Shown: positions 14,827 to 23,184, numbered from the stretch's first letter. The stretch: 64,000 bases of DNA from G963691835 sp963691835 (GCA_963691835.1 OY829383.1:4526001-4590000); one strand, 5' to 3'. Translations and numbers: made by a program. Notes: generated by a model from the letters alone, not told the origin.

Positions 14827-16298
14827 ACTATGCGCCACCGGTGCCCATTGATCGCCTAGAGCCACCGAACAACCTCGAAGCGGAGCAAGCGTTGTTGGCA
14901 GCCATCTTTGCCAGCACCGGCACCCTCGATCGCGTGTCGGATCGGCTCACGCCGGAACACTTCTTCGATCCAGTCCATGGCACGATCTACCGGATCTGTC
15001 TCTCATTAGCGTCAAAAGGCAAGCCCACCACCCCGATCACTGTAGGACCGATCTTCGAGAGCACGGAACACGGCCGGGAGGTCGGAGGCGGCATGTATCT
15101 CGTCCGGCTCCAAGGTGCAGTCGTCACCGTGTTCAACGCTGTCCACTACGCCGAACAGATCCGCGAGACCTACGCCCGCCGCGCGATGATCCACACCGGT
15201 GAGCGCCTTATCGCTGAGGGACACAGGGTCGACGAGGAAGCAAGCTTGGCGGACCAGCTTCTCGAAATCCAGACGGAGTTCGACACGCTCGCCAAAGCAG
15301 AAGACCCGGAAAAAGGCTTGGTGCACGCGGCCAATACCATCGACCTCGCTCTTGACCAGATCGGCGAGTCCTACAAACGCGGCGATGGCTTGGTTGGCCT
15401 TTCAACGGGGTTTAAGCGCCTGGACGATCTGACCGCGGGTTTGGCGAAAGGCAGCCTCATCCTCATCGCGGCACGGCCCAGCATGGGCAAGACCTCACTG
15501 GCCCGCACAATGGCTTTTAGACTTGCGGAATGCGGGGTCGATGAAGAAGATGAGCGTCGGCACATTCTGTTCTTCTCGCTTGAAATGTCCGCCGAAGAAC
15601 AGCACTACGCGCTCCTGAGTCTGCTGACAGAGATTCCGGCAACACGCATCCGTCGCGCAGATTTCCGTAGTGGTGAGTTCGACCGGATTATTGAGGCGAG
15701 CGAGACCATTCGGCGGTCTCATCTCTGGATGGATGAGAGGCAGGCACTGCGCCCATCCGACATCCGGCGCTCAATCAGACGCCTCGGCCCTCGCAACAAA
15801 CCCTCCTTGGTGGTCATCGACTACCTGCAGCTCATGCGGCCCGAGAAGGACCGCATCAGCCTTAATGAGCGGGTCAGCGAGATCAGCGCGGCGCTGAAGG
15901 GGATTGCCCGGGAGTTTGACGTGCCGGTGATCGCGTTGTCTCAGCTCTCCCGCGACGTGGACAAGCGCGAAGACAACCGGCCGATCCTGTCCGACCTGAG
16001 AGATTCTGGATCCTTGGAGCAGGACGCGGATAACGTCTTTTTCATCTATCGCCATCACAAATACCTGAGCCAGCGCGAGCCGATCAAGGGCGTCAAAGAA
16101 GCGGTCTCCACCTTCTCAGAACGCCACGCGGACTGGGCACGAGATCTTGATGAATGCGCGGGCAAGGCGGACGTCATTGTCGCAAAGAACCGCATGGGAC
16201 CGCTTGGAACCTGCACCCTCCGGTTCGATCAGCCGACCATGTCTTTCCATGAGCTGGAGCAGCACCAAGACCTGCTCGACGACCTGGGAGGGGTCTGA
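14823..16298 (+). CDS. dnaB: Replicative DNA helicase DnaB
   Basis: 491 aa from the ATG at 14823, coupled to the methylase. It has a full N-terminal DnaB domain (NNLEAEQALLAAIFASTGTLDRV) and the RecA-like C-terminal domain with Walker A (ARPSMGKTSLARTMAF), the Walker B region (LVVIDYLQLM), the arginine-rich loop and SRDVDKREDNRPILSDLRDSGSLEQDAD. It would unwind DNA at the phage replication fork. Normal family length; no truncation. The gene downstream (DUF1376) is a typical partner. Confidence 0.95.
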   Translation: MNYAPPVPIDRLEPPNNLEAEQALLAAIFASTGTLDRVSDRLTPEHFFDPVHGTIYRICLSLASKGKPTTPITVGPIFESTEHGREVGGGMYLVRLQGAVVTVFNAVHYAEQIRETYARRAMIHTGERLIAEGHRVDEEASLADQLLEIQTEFDTLAKAEDPEKGLVHAANTIDLALDQIGESYKRGDGLVGLSTGFKRLDDLTAGLAKGSLILIAARPSMGKTSLARTMAFRLAECGVDEEDERRHILFFSLEMSAEEQHYALLSLLTEIPATRIRRADFRSGEFDRIIEASETIRRSHLWMDERQALRPSDIRRSIRRLGPRNKPSLVVIDYLQLMRPEKDRISLNERVSEISAALKGIAREFDVPVIALSQLSRDVDKREDNRPILSDLRDSGSLEQDADNVFFIYRHHKYLSQREPIKGVKEAVSTFSERHADWARDLDECAGKADVIVAKNRMGPLGTCTLRFDQPTMSFHELEQHQDLLDDLGGV

Positions 16299-17278
16299 TG
16301 CCCGATTTACCCTACCTGCCCATGTTTGTGACCGACCTGCTCGGCGACACCATGGATTTAAGCGCTGAGGAATTCGGCGCGTACCACCTGTTGCTTTACG
16401 CACTATGGCGAAATCGGTGCCGTCCGATTGATGCCGACCCAACCAGATTAGCCGGACTCTGCCGTGTTTCTGTGCGCCGCTGGAAGCAGAAACTAGCGCC
16501 AAGACTGCTGGAATTTTTTGATCAGGACTTGCTGAAGGCTGACCAAAAAATACAGCAAAAACGCCTCAAAGCTGAATGGGATAAACGGAGCAAAAAAACT
16601 GAACAACAAAGCGAAGCCGGGAAACGTTCCGCAGAAGCTAGAGCACTGAAAAACAACAAAACGCCTTCAACGGACGTTGCAACGGACGAACCACCTCCGT
16701 TGCAACGAGACTGTGAACGGAACGCTGAACGGGAACATCAACGAAAACCCAGAAACGTTGCAACCAGCTTAGAACTTAAGAAGGAAAGAGTCCTAGCTGA
16801 TAGAGTCTTCAATACCCGCGCGCGTGATCCGGCCCCAGCTCGCGACAATCCATCAGCCAGCACCCAACCGCCCGCAATCTCGCCGGACGACGTGGCTGCG
16901 CTGAGCGAGAGGATTTTGGAGATCACCGGAGCGAGCTACGAGACCCACTCGAACTGGCATTTCCTGGGATCGACGGTGCAAGGGTGGCTCTCGAAGCACT
17001 CACCGGAAACCATCCTCTCTGCGGTCCGGAAGGGCATGGCGAAGGCTACTGAACCACCCAGAAGTCCAAAGTATTTCAACCCCATACTCAATGAGATCGC
17101 CGCCCTGGAGCGGGGTGAGACGCTTGCACAAGCGGGGCCTGTGGAGCCCAGGAAATCGGCCTTGGAACGGGTGCTGGAGAACCGGCCAAATTTCACGAAA
17201 GAACTGCTCGCTCTACGCAAAAACGGCGGCGATGTAGCCGCCGAAAACCGCGCCCTGGAGATCTTGGGGGAGGCTTGA
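16298..17278 (+). CDS. DUF1376 phage replication protein (YdaU-like)
   Basis: 326 aa. The N-terminal 90 residues are the DUF1376 domain (PYLPMFVTDLLGDTMDLSAEEFGAYHLLLYALWRNRCRPID), a winged-helix-like fold found in phage replication initiators. A basic, low-complexity middle (about 90-190) follows and then a helical C-terminus resembling the DnaC/DnaI-partner region (GWLSKHSPETILSAVRKGM, SPKYFNPILNEI). It probably helps load DnaB, encoded immediately upstream with a 1-base overlap. The middle is more A-rich than its surroundings. Confidence 0.82.
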   Translation: MPDLPYLPMFVTDLLGDTMDLSAEEFGAYHLLLYALWRNRCRPIDADPTRLAGLCRVSVRRWKQKLAPRLLEFFDQDLLKADQKIQQKRLKAEWDKRSKKTEQQSEAGKRSAEARALKNNKTPSTDVATDEPPPLQRDCERNAEREHQRKPRNVATSLELKKERVLADRVFNTRARDPAPARDNPSASTQPPAISPDDVAALSERILEITGASYETHSNWHFLGSTVQGWLSKHSPETILSAVRKGMAKATEPPRSPKYFNPILNEIAALERGETLAQAGPVEPRKSALERVLENRPNFTKELLALRKNGGDVAAENRALEILGEA

Positions 17279-17279
17279 C

Positions 17280-18065
17280 TTGGCAGATGACACGAACGCT
17301 TCGGAGCCGAAAAAAATCCCTCTCGCAAGCCTCCGGCACGCCAAGCGGTCCCACCAGTTCCAGGGCGCGGCGAAGCCGTCAGTCACCGAATGGCTCGCCG
17401 TCTGCCGGGAGTTTGACCGGCTGTCCCCCTACCGCGTCACGACGGTCGAGGAGCGGATCCAGATCGTCTCGGACAGCTTGTTCGAGGCGATAGTCAAGGT
17501 CCACGACCTGCAGCTTGAAAAAGCGAAGCGTGCCCAAGCAGAAATCACGCGGGCAACGACGACCAAAGACGCGATTGAGTATCTCCGCCAACACGTCGCG
17601 GACTTGGCGGATAACCCCGCAACCGGTGTCGCCGGTGTCGTCGGCCGCGTCGTCAAACACAGCCTGGAAGCACTGCGCGACAGGGGCAGCATTTCAGACG
17701 AGCAGTACGACGCGGGTGCCGCGTTGCGCGAGGCCGTTGAGCGGTCCGGACAACCCAGCCTGAACCTCTACGATGGCATCCCACCGCCCCCGACGTTCTT
17801 CTCCGGCTCTGTCGGCACACAGCGCCTCTCCGCAGCCTCGATCGCGCGTGAGGCTTGCGAAATTCTAAAGCCACAGGAGCGTGACCTGTGCCTCGCTATC
17901 TGCGTCATGAGCTGGTCCCTGCGCACCTTTGAGAAACGCCGGCAGATAAACCGCGAGACCGCGCTGCTCCGCCTCCGTAAGGCCCTTAACAAGCTGGTCA
18001 AGGCCGGGGTGGCAGATCGGGTCGAGCAGTCGCTGTCGGACGACGTGTATGGGGCCGCCCGCTAG
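17280..18065 (+). CDS. Hypothetical phage early protein, TTG start
   Basis: 261 aa. The TTG at 17280 is supported by GGGGAGG six bases upstream and by the close fit to the previous stop. The sequence is helical throughout, with QLEKAKRAQAEITRATTTKDAIEYLRQHVADLADN and a C-terminal segment (RDLCLAICVMSWSLRTFEKRRQINRETALLRLRKALNKLV) that could form an HTH. No family recognised. Last gene of the dnaB operon. Confidence 0.62.
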   Translation: MADDTNASEPKKIPLASLRHAKRSHQFQGAAKPSVTEWLAVCREFDRLSPYRVTTVEERIQIVSDSLFEAIVKVHDLQLEKAKRAQAEITRATTTKDAIEYLRQHVADLADNPATGVAGVVGRVVKHSLEALRDRGSISDEQYDAGAALREAVERSGQPSLNLYDGIPPPPTFFSGSVGTQRLSAASIAREACEILKPQERDLCLAICVMSWSLRTFEKRRQINRETALLRLRKALNKLVKAGVADRVEQSLSDDVYGAAR

Positions 18066-18132
18066 TGGATACTCAATTCTTACGCTTCGCTGGCGCAGAT
18101 GCATTCGCGAGACAGCACTTGGAGCCAGTCGG

Positions 18133-18237
18133 ATGAACGTCCTGTCCGTCTGTTCCGGCATCGGTGCGCCGGAATGTGCGTGGTCGCCGCTGGGCGAGCG
18201 TATTTTCATGATCGCTGGTCAGAAAGGCTGCCGTTAA
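18133..18237 (+). pseudogene. Stub of a DNA C5-cytosine methyltransferase
   Basis: The frame opens MNVLSVCSGIGAPECAWSPLG, the exact kind of N-terminus (motif I, SxCSGIGA) of phage C5 methylases, where the text normally continues with EIE and further motifs. Here it ends after 34 codons, and no later motif (PCQ, ENV) follows in any frame before 18470. A deletion has removed the rest. It is a remnant. Confidence 0.75.
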
Positions 18238-18470
18238 TGCAAAAAATCGAAAAAAATCCAAACGGCGTCCAGCGGCATGAAGGATAAATAAGTCATTGAA
18301 ATTACACAAAATTATTAGGGATCAAATTTAGGCGTTGACCCGTGCCGCCACGTAGGCCATGTTTCGTTTAGTAGGGGTTTTGCGCCCAGAACTAAGTAAA
18401 GTCTTTCCCCTTGAGCCGCCAGCGACATGCTCGGCGGCTTTTGTTTTGCGGACTGCCCGGCGGCAACTCC
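18238..18470. other. Intergenic region after the methylase stub
   Basis: AT-rich start with A-runs (18241-18258), no ORF with family character. A terminator hairpin closes the segment at 18414-18447. The A-rich junction just behind the stub marks the deletion edge. Confidence 0.5.
18414..18447 (+). terminator. Rho-independent terminator of the replication operon
   Basis: AGCCGCC (18414-18420), an 12-base loop, GGCGGCT (18433-18439) then TTTGTTTT. It separates the rightward early genes from the convergent toxin-antitoxin pair. Confidence 0.72.
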
Positions 18471-18821
18471 CTACCCCGCCAGCACCCGCTCAACGGTCTT
18501 GCCCTCCCGCTCGATGACCTGGAGATAAGCGAGGATGCAGTCTAGTGGACGCTGCCGCCCACTCTCCCAGTTCTGAAGTGACCGGACATTAAACCGATAC
18601 CGCTTCGCGAACTGGGACTGAGATAGCCCTGTCGCCGCCCTCGCCCGCTTGACGATGGCGACCCATTCGCCGCGCTCAAGCTCCGCATCATCGTAGGGCT
18701 GTGCATCCGGATCTGATCGTGCAGCCGCCTCGACCTCGTCGTCAGTCATGGCATCCAGGCGCGCCCTCTCCTCCGGTGTAGGAGGGCGCGCGTCCGCTAG
18801 GGTGTAGGTCTTATCGGGCAT
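18471..18821 (-). CDS. Xre-type antitoxin of a BrnT toxin
   Basis: 116 aa from the ATG at 18821; longer frames extend into the toxin gene. An acidic N-terminus (PPTPEERARLDAMTDDEVEAAARSDPDAQPYDDAELE) is followed by an HTH (RARAATGLSQSQFAKRYRFNVRSLQNWESGRQRP) and a short helical tail. This acidic-linker plus HTH layout is usual for antitoxins paired with BrnT-like toxins. It overlaps the toxin gene by 11 bases, toxin first. The HTH should bind the palindromes at 19101 and 19134. Confidence 0.82.
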   Translation of the reverse strand: MPDKTYTLADARPPTPEERARLDAMTDDEVEAAARSDPDAQPYDDAELERGEWVAIVKRARAATGLSQSQFAKRYRFNVRSLQNWESGRQRPLDCILAYLQVIEREGKTVERVLAG

Positions 18822-19092
18822 TGTACCGTCTCCTTTCACGGCGGGATGCCTTCCGCGCCGAGATGATCCTTGTCGTGTCACCCCAATCGGCGAACGTGAC
18901 CGACAGTAGGTCGCTGTATACCTCGCCGATGATTGTATACCGGTCCTCGCCATAGTCTCGGCGGACATCGGCAATGATCAGCGGATTGTTGCTGGCAAAC
19001 ACCGAAATCGCCGTTTCGAACGCGACGCCATGCTTTTGGATGTTGGCGGCTGCCTTCCACGCGTCCCAGGAGAATTTCAGTTCGTTTTCCAT
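18811..19092 (-). CDS. brnT: BrnT-family toxin
   Basis: 93 aa. The signature FSWDAWKAAANIQKHGVAFETAISVF and DYGEDRYTIIGEVYSDLLSVTFADWGDTTRIISARKASRRERRRY match BrnT, a RelE-fold ribonuclease that inhibits translation. Conserved RIISAR and the basic C-terminus are intact, so activity is expected. It is the first gene of the pair, preceded by two operator palindromes. In a prophage the pair can stabilise the element or act in abortive infection. Confidence 0.88.
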   Translation of the reverse strand: MENELKFSWDAWKAAANIQKHGVAFETAISVFASNNPLIIADVRRDYGEDRYTIIGEVYSDLLSVTFADWGDTTRIISARKASRRERRRYNAR

Positions 19093-19100
19093 GAGCTGAA

Positions 19101-19119
19101 TATACGCTTTCAGCGTATA
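19101..19119. promoter_or_regulatory. Toxin-antitoxin operator palindrome 1
   Basis: TATACGCTTTCAGCGTATA is a perfect 8-bp inverted repeat around TTC, starting 9 bases before the toxin start codon. Confidence 0.8.
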
Positions 19120-19133
19120 ATTTACAAGTGAAT

Positions 19134-19152
19134 TATACGTTTACAGCGTATA
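19134..19152. promoter_or_regulatory. Toxin-antitoxin operator palindrome 2
   Basis: TATACGTTTACAGCGTATA matches operator 1 in 16 of 19 positions. The centres are 33 bp apart, about three helical turns, as expected for cooperative autorepression. Confidence 0.75.
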
Positions 19153-19445
19153 TTATGTCAGGAAAAATGCTGTTGTTTCAGATACAAAAGCCTGATTGAT
19201 AGATCAACACCTAGTAACAGAGGTTCGCGCGCGCCGCGTGGCGTCGCGCATTGAGGACCTGGCTTCGGTCAGGCACGGCCCCGGCAGAACGGAGATGCAG
19301 AGCGCATCCGGCCGGGGCCGTTTGATTCTGGTCCCGTCAAAGGCGGGGCCGGGGTGTTGGAGCACCCCGAACCGCGAGATAAAGCCTCGCCCGGCAGAAC
19401 CGGCCGCCACCCTGCAGGGCGAGCCGATCATGCGGTGGAGGATTG
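19153..19445. other. Structured non-coding segment before the ParB-like gene
   Basis: Apart from the hairpin at 19275-19321, it has GGGGTG...CACCCC (19351-19368) and a CTCGCCC...GGGCGAG closure (19387-19423). The phrase CCCGGCAGAAC occurs twice (about 19279 and 19390). It would form the 5' leader of the gene at 19446. No ORF is convincing. Confidence 0.5.
19275..19330 (+). terminator. Long hairpin followed by a T-rich tail
   Basis: ACGGCCCCGGC (19275-19285) pairs with GCCGGGGCCGT (19311-19321) around an inner GGAGATGC/GCATCC hairpin, followed by TTGATTCT. It may be a terminator or attenuator upstream of the ParB-like gene. Confidence 0.55.
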
Positions 19446-20039
19446 ATGTCTCGCAAGACAAACTCGCCCAACGAAGATCTTTTTGAATCGGTGGTTGCAA
19501 TCGACGGTGTCGTTCCAAACCCCCGGAACCCTCGCATCCACGATGAAGGGCAGATTGAGAAGCTTGCCGAAAGTCTTCGGCATTTCGGACAGACCAAGCC
19601 GATCTTGGTACGGCATGAGAACGGCATGATCTGCGCCGGAGAGGGGATCTGGCAGGCTGCCCGCTCCCTTGGATGGTCGGAGATACGCGCGCTCCGCTGG
19701 CAGACGGATCAGGAGACCGCTGACCGCTTCATGGTGGCGGATAATCGGTTGGCGGATCTGTCGTACCATGATCCAGACCGGCTGGCCGCGTTGATCCGGG
19801 ACGTCCGCGAGCATGAGTTCGGCGCTCTCGGTTTCGAGGTGGCGGACGCACAGCATTTGTTGGGGCTACGCGTCGGCGAAAGCGATGTCCGCCGCATTGA
19901 AAGCGGTCCCGTACAGGATCAGTTCTGGATATCGGTCCGTGGTCCCCTCGTCTCTCAAGCAGCGGCCCTGTCAAAGCTCCAATCCCTTATGGAGTCCGTT
20001 GACGGGGTTGAGGTGGATCTGGGAACCGTTACCGGATGA
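19446..20039 (+). CDS. ParB-like nuclease-domain protein
   Basis: 197 aa; ATG at 19446 with GGAGG upstream. Residues about 15-105 are the ParB/Srx fold (VVPNPRNPRIHDEGQIEKLAESLRHFGQTKPILVRHENGMICAGEGIWQAARSLGW, then RFMVADNRLADLSYHDPD). The usual GHRR box reads GEGIWQAA. Phage members sit beside DNA methylases and terminase genes; their role is unsettled. No ParA is present, so this is not a partition protein. It overlaps the next gene by ATGA. Confidence 0.85.
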   Translation: MSRKTNSPNEDLFESVVAIDGVVPNPRNPRIHDEGQIEKLAESLRHFGQTKPILVRHENGMICAGEGIWQAARSLGWSEIRALRWQTDQETADRFMVADNRLADLSYHDPDRLAALIRDVREHEFGALGFEVADAQHLLGLRVGESDVRRIESGPVQDQFWISVRGPLVSQAAALSKLQSLMESVDGVEVDLGTVTG

Positions 20040-20668
20040 GCAGGGCTGCGATGAGCAAGGCGCTGGGGCGACGGGCTGGGAAGACCAACAACCATCCGCG
20101 TTCCATGAATGCGAAGGCCGATCTGCGTCGCGAGGTGCTGGGGGCGGTTGGTGCCGATCAGGCCGTCGTATTCGACGCGTTCGCCGGGGACGGAGAGATG
20201 TGGCGGGCGGTCTGGAAGCATGCGGCGGGTTATGTGGGGTGCGATTTGGAGCGCTTTGCGGATGAGCGTTCAGCCTACGTTGCAGACAATCGGCGGGTAT
20301 TGCGGGCGATGGATCGCGAAACGCTCCGCGCATTTACGGTGTTTGATCTGGATGCGCACGGGAGCCCGTGGGAGCAAGCGGCGATCGTGGCGGACCGTAG
20401 AGGCATTGAGCCCGGCGAGCGCATCGGGATGGTGCTGACAGAGGGCTCGGGGCTCAATCTGAAACTCGGCGGGTTGCCGATGGCGCTCGGAGAGTTGGCG
20501 GGGATGCGGTCCGTCGTGGGCGGTGCCAAGGTCCAGGATCTGATTATAGACCGGGCAATCCACGGCATGTGTCGCCGGTTTGGCGGTGCGGTGGTGCGGG
20601 ACAGGTGGCAGGCCCGAGGGAAATCGGGCGCTGCCGTCCGGTATATCGGTTTGGTCCTAGAGCGGTAG
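20036..20668 (+). CDS. SAM-dependent methyltransferase-like phage protein
   Basis: 210 aa. Residues about 38-75 (VVFDAFAGDGEMWRAVWKHAAGYVGCDLERF) form a Rossmann motif I (FDxFAGxG) and an acidic end of strand 2 (GCDLE). AFTVFDLDAHGSPWEQA gives the strand 3/4 acidic position. A canonical NPPY or DPPY motif is absent, so the target cannot be assigned. It is coupled to the ParB-like gene, and its end overlaps the convergent DUF5131 gene by 12 bases. Confidence 0.72.
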   Translation: MSRAAMSKALGRRAGKTNNHPRSMNAKADLRREVLGAVGADQAVVFDAFAGDGEMWRAVWKHAAGYVGCDLERFADERSAYVADNRRVLRAMDRETLRAFTVFDLDAHGSPWEQAAIVADRRGIEPGERIGMVLTEGSGLNLKLGGLPMALGELAGMRSVVGGAKVQDLIIDRAIHGMCRRFGGAVVRDRWQARGKSGAAVRYIGLVLER

Positions 20669-21610
20669 CTCTCCACCGGCATTCAGTTCGCCTCGCACGA
20701 TATCGAAGAAGCGGGGTAGTTCGTTGTAGGCCCGCCCCTCAAATGTCGCGCCGCCCTTTTCTTCCGGCCGGAGCTCGTGGCCGTGTTCGAAGAGCCATTG
20801 GAGCCGGTCAGCCTCCCGCCCGAGGTTGGAGGGCGCGAGCCCGGCAAGCGGGTTGTTGGAAAGTCGTCCCCATTGCTTAAACCAAATCGCGGCACCGGCC
20901 CGACGCGCGTTGGCGATGCCCTGGCCGATCCATTCAGCCTTACATTCGCGGGTATCCTTGCCCGAGCCGCCGCCGAGCAAAACCCAATCAATGCCGGTGT
21001 AATCGTGCGCGTCGATGGCCCCCACGATGGGCTCGACGGATGCAAACGCGCAGAAGTCCCCGACACGGTCCTTGATCCCCCGCAGGGTGTCGAGCCGGTG
21101 CGTGACCCGGTTGTCCTCGCTTGAGGTGCCAAACCAGAGGGTCGGCGGTATTCCCGTGTTGCCGTATCGGCGTGCCAGCCAATCCGACATGGCGTCGGGT
21201 CGCTTGGTTAAAATCTGCCAGATAACGCCGGGCCGGGCTTCGTAGGCGTCGAATTGGGCGTCCCGGAAGTCGCTCGGGACGTTGGGGTGAAACCAGTCCG
21301 ACATGGAGTTGGAGAAGCAGAGATAAGGCCGTTGGGTGCCGTCCGGGTCGCGTTTGGGCGTGGCGAATGCGAGATTGTTAAGGGCGGCTGCATGCGTGTT
21401 GATGAGGCCGGTCCAGTGGATCTTGCCCGCCTCGCTCTTGGATACCGTGCCCCGGTAGCGGGCAGAGATCCGGTCGTTCGGGTGGTGCGACATCCGCCAA
21501 GCGGTGTATTTCGCGTAACAGAATGCGCAGCCCGCACTTACCTCGCTGCAGCCGCCAACGCTGTTATGGGTGCCGTCGCACCATGAGATGTGAGAATTCG
21601 CTGTCGCCAT
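20657..21610 (-). CDS. DUF5131 (phage Gp37/Gp68) three-cysteine protein
   Basis: 317 aa from the ATG at 21610, with AAGGA upstream. The opening ISWCDGTHNSVGGCSEVSAGCAFCYA contains the C-x6-C-x2-C cluster of the family, which resembles radical-SAM iron-sulfur binding. NSMSDWFHPNVPSDFRD, TKRPDAMSDWL and FGTSSEDNRVTHRLDTLR are further family landmarks. These proteins are frequent in phages; their chemistry is not established, and some bacterial forms occur with a three-Cys-motif partner protein. Second gene of a leftward unit that opposes its neighbours. Confidence 0.87.
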   Translation of the reverse strand: MATANSHISWCDGTHNSVGGCSEVSAGCAFCYAKYTAWRMSHHPNDRISARYRGTVSKSEAGKIHWTGLINTHAAALNNLAFATPKRDPDGTQRPYLCFSNSMSDWFHPNVPSDFRDAQFDAYEARPGVIWQILTKRPDAMSDWLARRYGNTGIPPTLWFGTSSEDNRVTHRLDTLRGIKDRVGDFCAFASVEPIVGAIDAHDYTGIDWVLLGGGSGKDTRECKAEWIGQGIANARRAGAAIWFKQWGRLSNNPLAGLAPSNLGREADRLQWLFEHGHELRPEEKGGATFEGRAYNELPRFFDIVRGELNAGGELPL

Positions 21611-21670
21611 ATCGATATCCTTCAATGGAAGGTGACGGCGGGGCCGCGTTCGACCCCGCCGGTTGATGGA

Positions 21671-22669
21671 TCACGCGTTGCCGGTACCGGTGACGGTCGG
21701 TGCCGGAAGGCTTTTGGCGGTTGCCTCCGCCTTCTGTGCTGCGTAGCGCTGGCGTCGTTCATCCCGAAGAGCTTGAATTTTCCTGTCTTCGGCTGCTTTT
21801 TCTCGCACAGGCTTCTGAATTGCCCGGATCTGCTCGGTATACCTATCGATACGGCCTTGAGCTTTCTGCCTCGCGCTATCGGTCTTGGCCTTCGCCAGAT
21901 CGTTTCGCGCACGGGTTTGGTGCGCCTTGAGCGCCGCCACGCTGGCTTTCACCGCAGGTGCGAGGATTTCAGATGCCAGCCCCACGCTCGCTGTCGTGGT
22001 GCCCTGGGTTTGCAAGATCAAAAGGGCTTGGCATCCATCGAAGGTAACGCCGAGCCCGCCATCGGCTTCGGACTGCTCATCGGCCTTCGCAGCGTAAACC
22101 GACACACTGTTGTGTTCGCTTAGCCCTAGGCGCTTTGCGATCTCATTGATGAGTTTGGCCCGTTGCAACGGGACGCTCACACCCTCGAAGCCGTCAAGAT
22201 TGCCTGCAAAAACCCCGGACCATTGGGCCATGTGTGGGCGATAGTCGACTCCGGCTGTCGGTTCGTCGCCTCTTGGGCTCTCGGTCTGAAGCTCCAGCGT
22301 CAGAGACTTCTGGTATTGCAATCTCGCGCTCTGGCGGGCGTGATCAAACTCGATATCGACGTGGCCGCAGCCGCCGGATCGAAGGAAGCCGAGCAAACGG
22401 CTCACGCGATCGGCGTAGATTGTAATGCCACGCTTTGCCCATGACGGCATGTCGGGCCCGACTAAGGCGCGTTGGACCAGCACCGAGCCGCTACCGGATG
22501 AGGCGATGGCGATGTGGCGTGGTCCGTCAGCCCTCAGGCTTATAAGCCGCCCGATGTGACAAGCCGCGCTGAGTGCGGACACCGAAACGGTGACGGCCTC
22601 GAAGGCTTCGGGCGGGAGGGTTTCGAGGGTGGGTTTGTTCGTGGTTGGATTGGTGGTAACAATGCTCAC
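21671..22669 (-). CDS. Unknown 332-aa protein heading the DUF5131 unit
   Basis: GTG start at 22669 with GGAG eight bases upstream; the longer frame to 22759 would cover the promoter. Residues 20-220 alternate beta strands and short helices (RHIAIASSGSGSVLVQRAL, GITIYADRVSRLLGFLRSGGCGHVDIEFD, ARLQYQKSLTLELQTE), a texture reminiscent of a DNA sliding clamp, but no clear match can be shown. The C-terminal 100 residues are a basic coiled coil (AHQTRARNDLAKAKTDSARQKAQGRIDRYTEQI). It shares a promoter with the DUF5131 gene, 60 bases downstream. Confidence 0.6.
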   Translation of the reverse strand: MSIVTTNPTTNKPTLETLPPEAFEAVTVSVSALSAACHIGRLISLRADGPRHIAIASSGSGSVLVQRALVGPDMPSWAKRGITIYADRVSRLLGFLRSGGCGHVDIEFDHARQSARLQYQKSLTLELQTESPRGDEPTAGVDYRPHMAQWSGVFAGNLDGFEGVSVPLQRAKLINEIAKRLGLSEHNSVSVYAAKADEQSEADGGLGVTFDGCQALLILQTQGTTTASVGLASEILAPAVKASVAALKAHQTRARNDLAKAKTDSARQKAQGRIDRYTEQIRAIQKPVREKAAEDRKIQALRDERRQRYAAQKAEATAKSLPAPTVTGTGNA

Positions 22670-22746
22670 AGCGTGTCTCCAAGAGCGTTTTGGTTTCGCG
22701 TCAGACCGGGGAAGGGGCGGGCAAGGCTCTCTCTCCGGTCGTTTTA

Positions 22747-22775
22747 TATATAGGCTCACTCGCCCGATGCGTCAA
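22747..22775 (-). promoter_or_regulatory. Sigma-70-like promoter for the leftward DUF5131 unit
   Basis: On the minus strand TTGACG (22770-22775) and TATATA (22747-22752) are separated by exactly 17 bases. The GTG start is about 80 bases downstream. This is the closest match to a consensus promoter I see in the prophage. Confidence 0.72.
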
Positions 22776-22860
22776 GAAAAATCGTTCAAAATCAAAGATC
22801 TAACGCGCATTCGAGGATTGATGCGGGTTTCAGCGGTTGTGGGGTGCTGAAAGGATGCCG

Positions 22861-23184
22861 ATGCGTCCCCCAGTCCATCGGCCTTTCGGATGGCGCTCCG
22901 GCAAGGCCCGGCGACGCACATATGATAAGGCCCGTCCCAGCGCGAGTGCGCGGGGATACGATGGGAAGTGGCGGCAGGTGCGCGCGGCCGTCCTAGCGGC
23001 AGAACCGGCATGCAGGTTTTGCGGCGCGGATGCGGAGGAAGTTGATCACATCGTGTCGGTGCGAGAGCGGCCCGACCTGAGATTGGAACGGAGTAATCTC
23101 CGCCCACTGTGCCGTTCGTGCCACAGCGCGCGCACCGCGCGGGACCAAGGGTACGGTGCGGCTCGGCGTACACAGCGCCCCTGA
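22861..23184 (+). CDS. HNH endonuclease next to terminase
   Basis: 107 aa from the ATG at 22861 (AAAGG six bases upstream; the ATG at 22855 is too close to that site). The HNH core is CRFCGADAEEVDHIVSV...RSNLRPLCRSCHSART, with two CxxC zinc pairs and the catalytic His of DHI. In HK97-like phages an HNH protein beside the terminase small subunit stimulates cos or genome cleavage by terminase. Normal length for the group. Confidence 0.9.
   Translation: MRPPVHRPFGWRSGKARRRTYDKARPSASARGYDGKWRQVRAAVLAAEPACRFCGADAEEVDHIVSVRERPDLRLERSNLRPLCRSCHSARTARDQGYGAARRTQRP

Noticed and set aside
19446..20039. Plasmid-type partition system
   Set aside because: The ParB-like protein has no ParA neighbour and no parS-like repeats; the phage context fits other ParB/Srx-fold roles.
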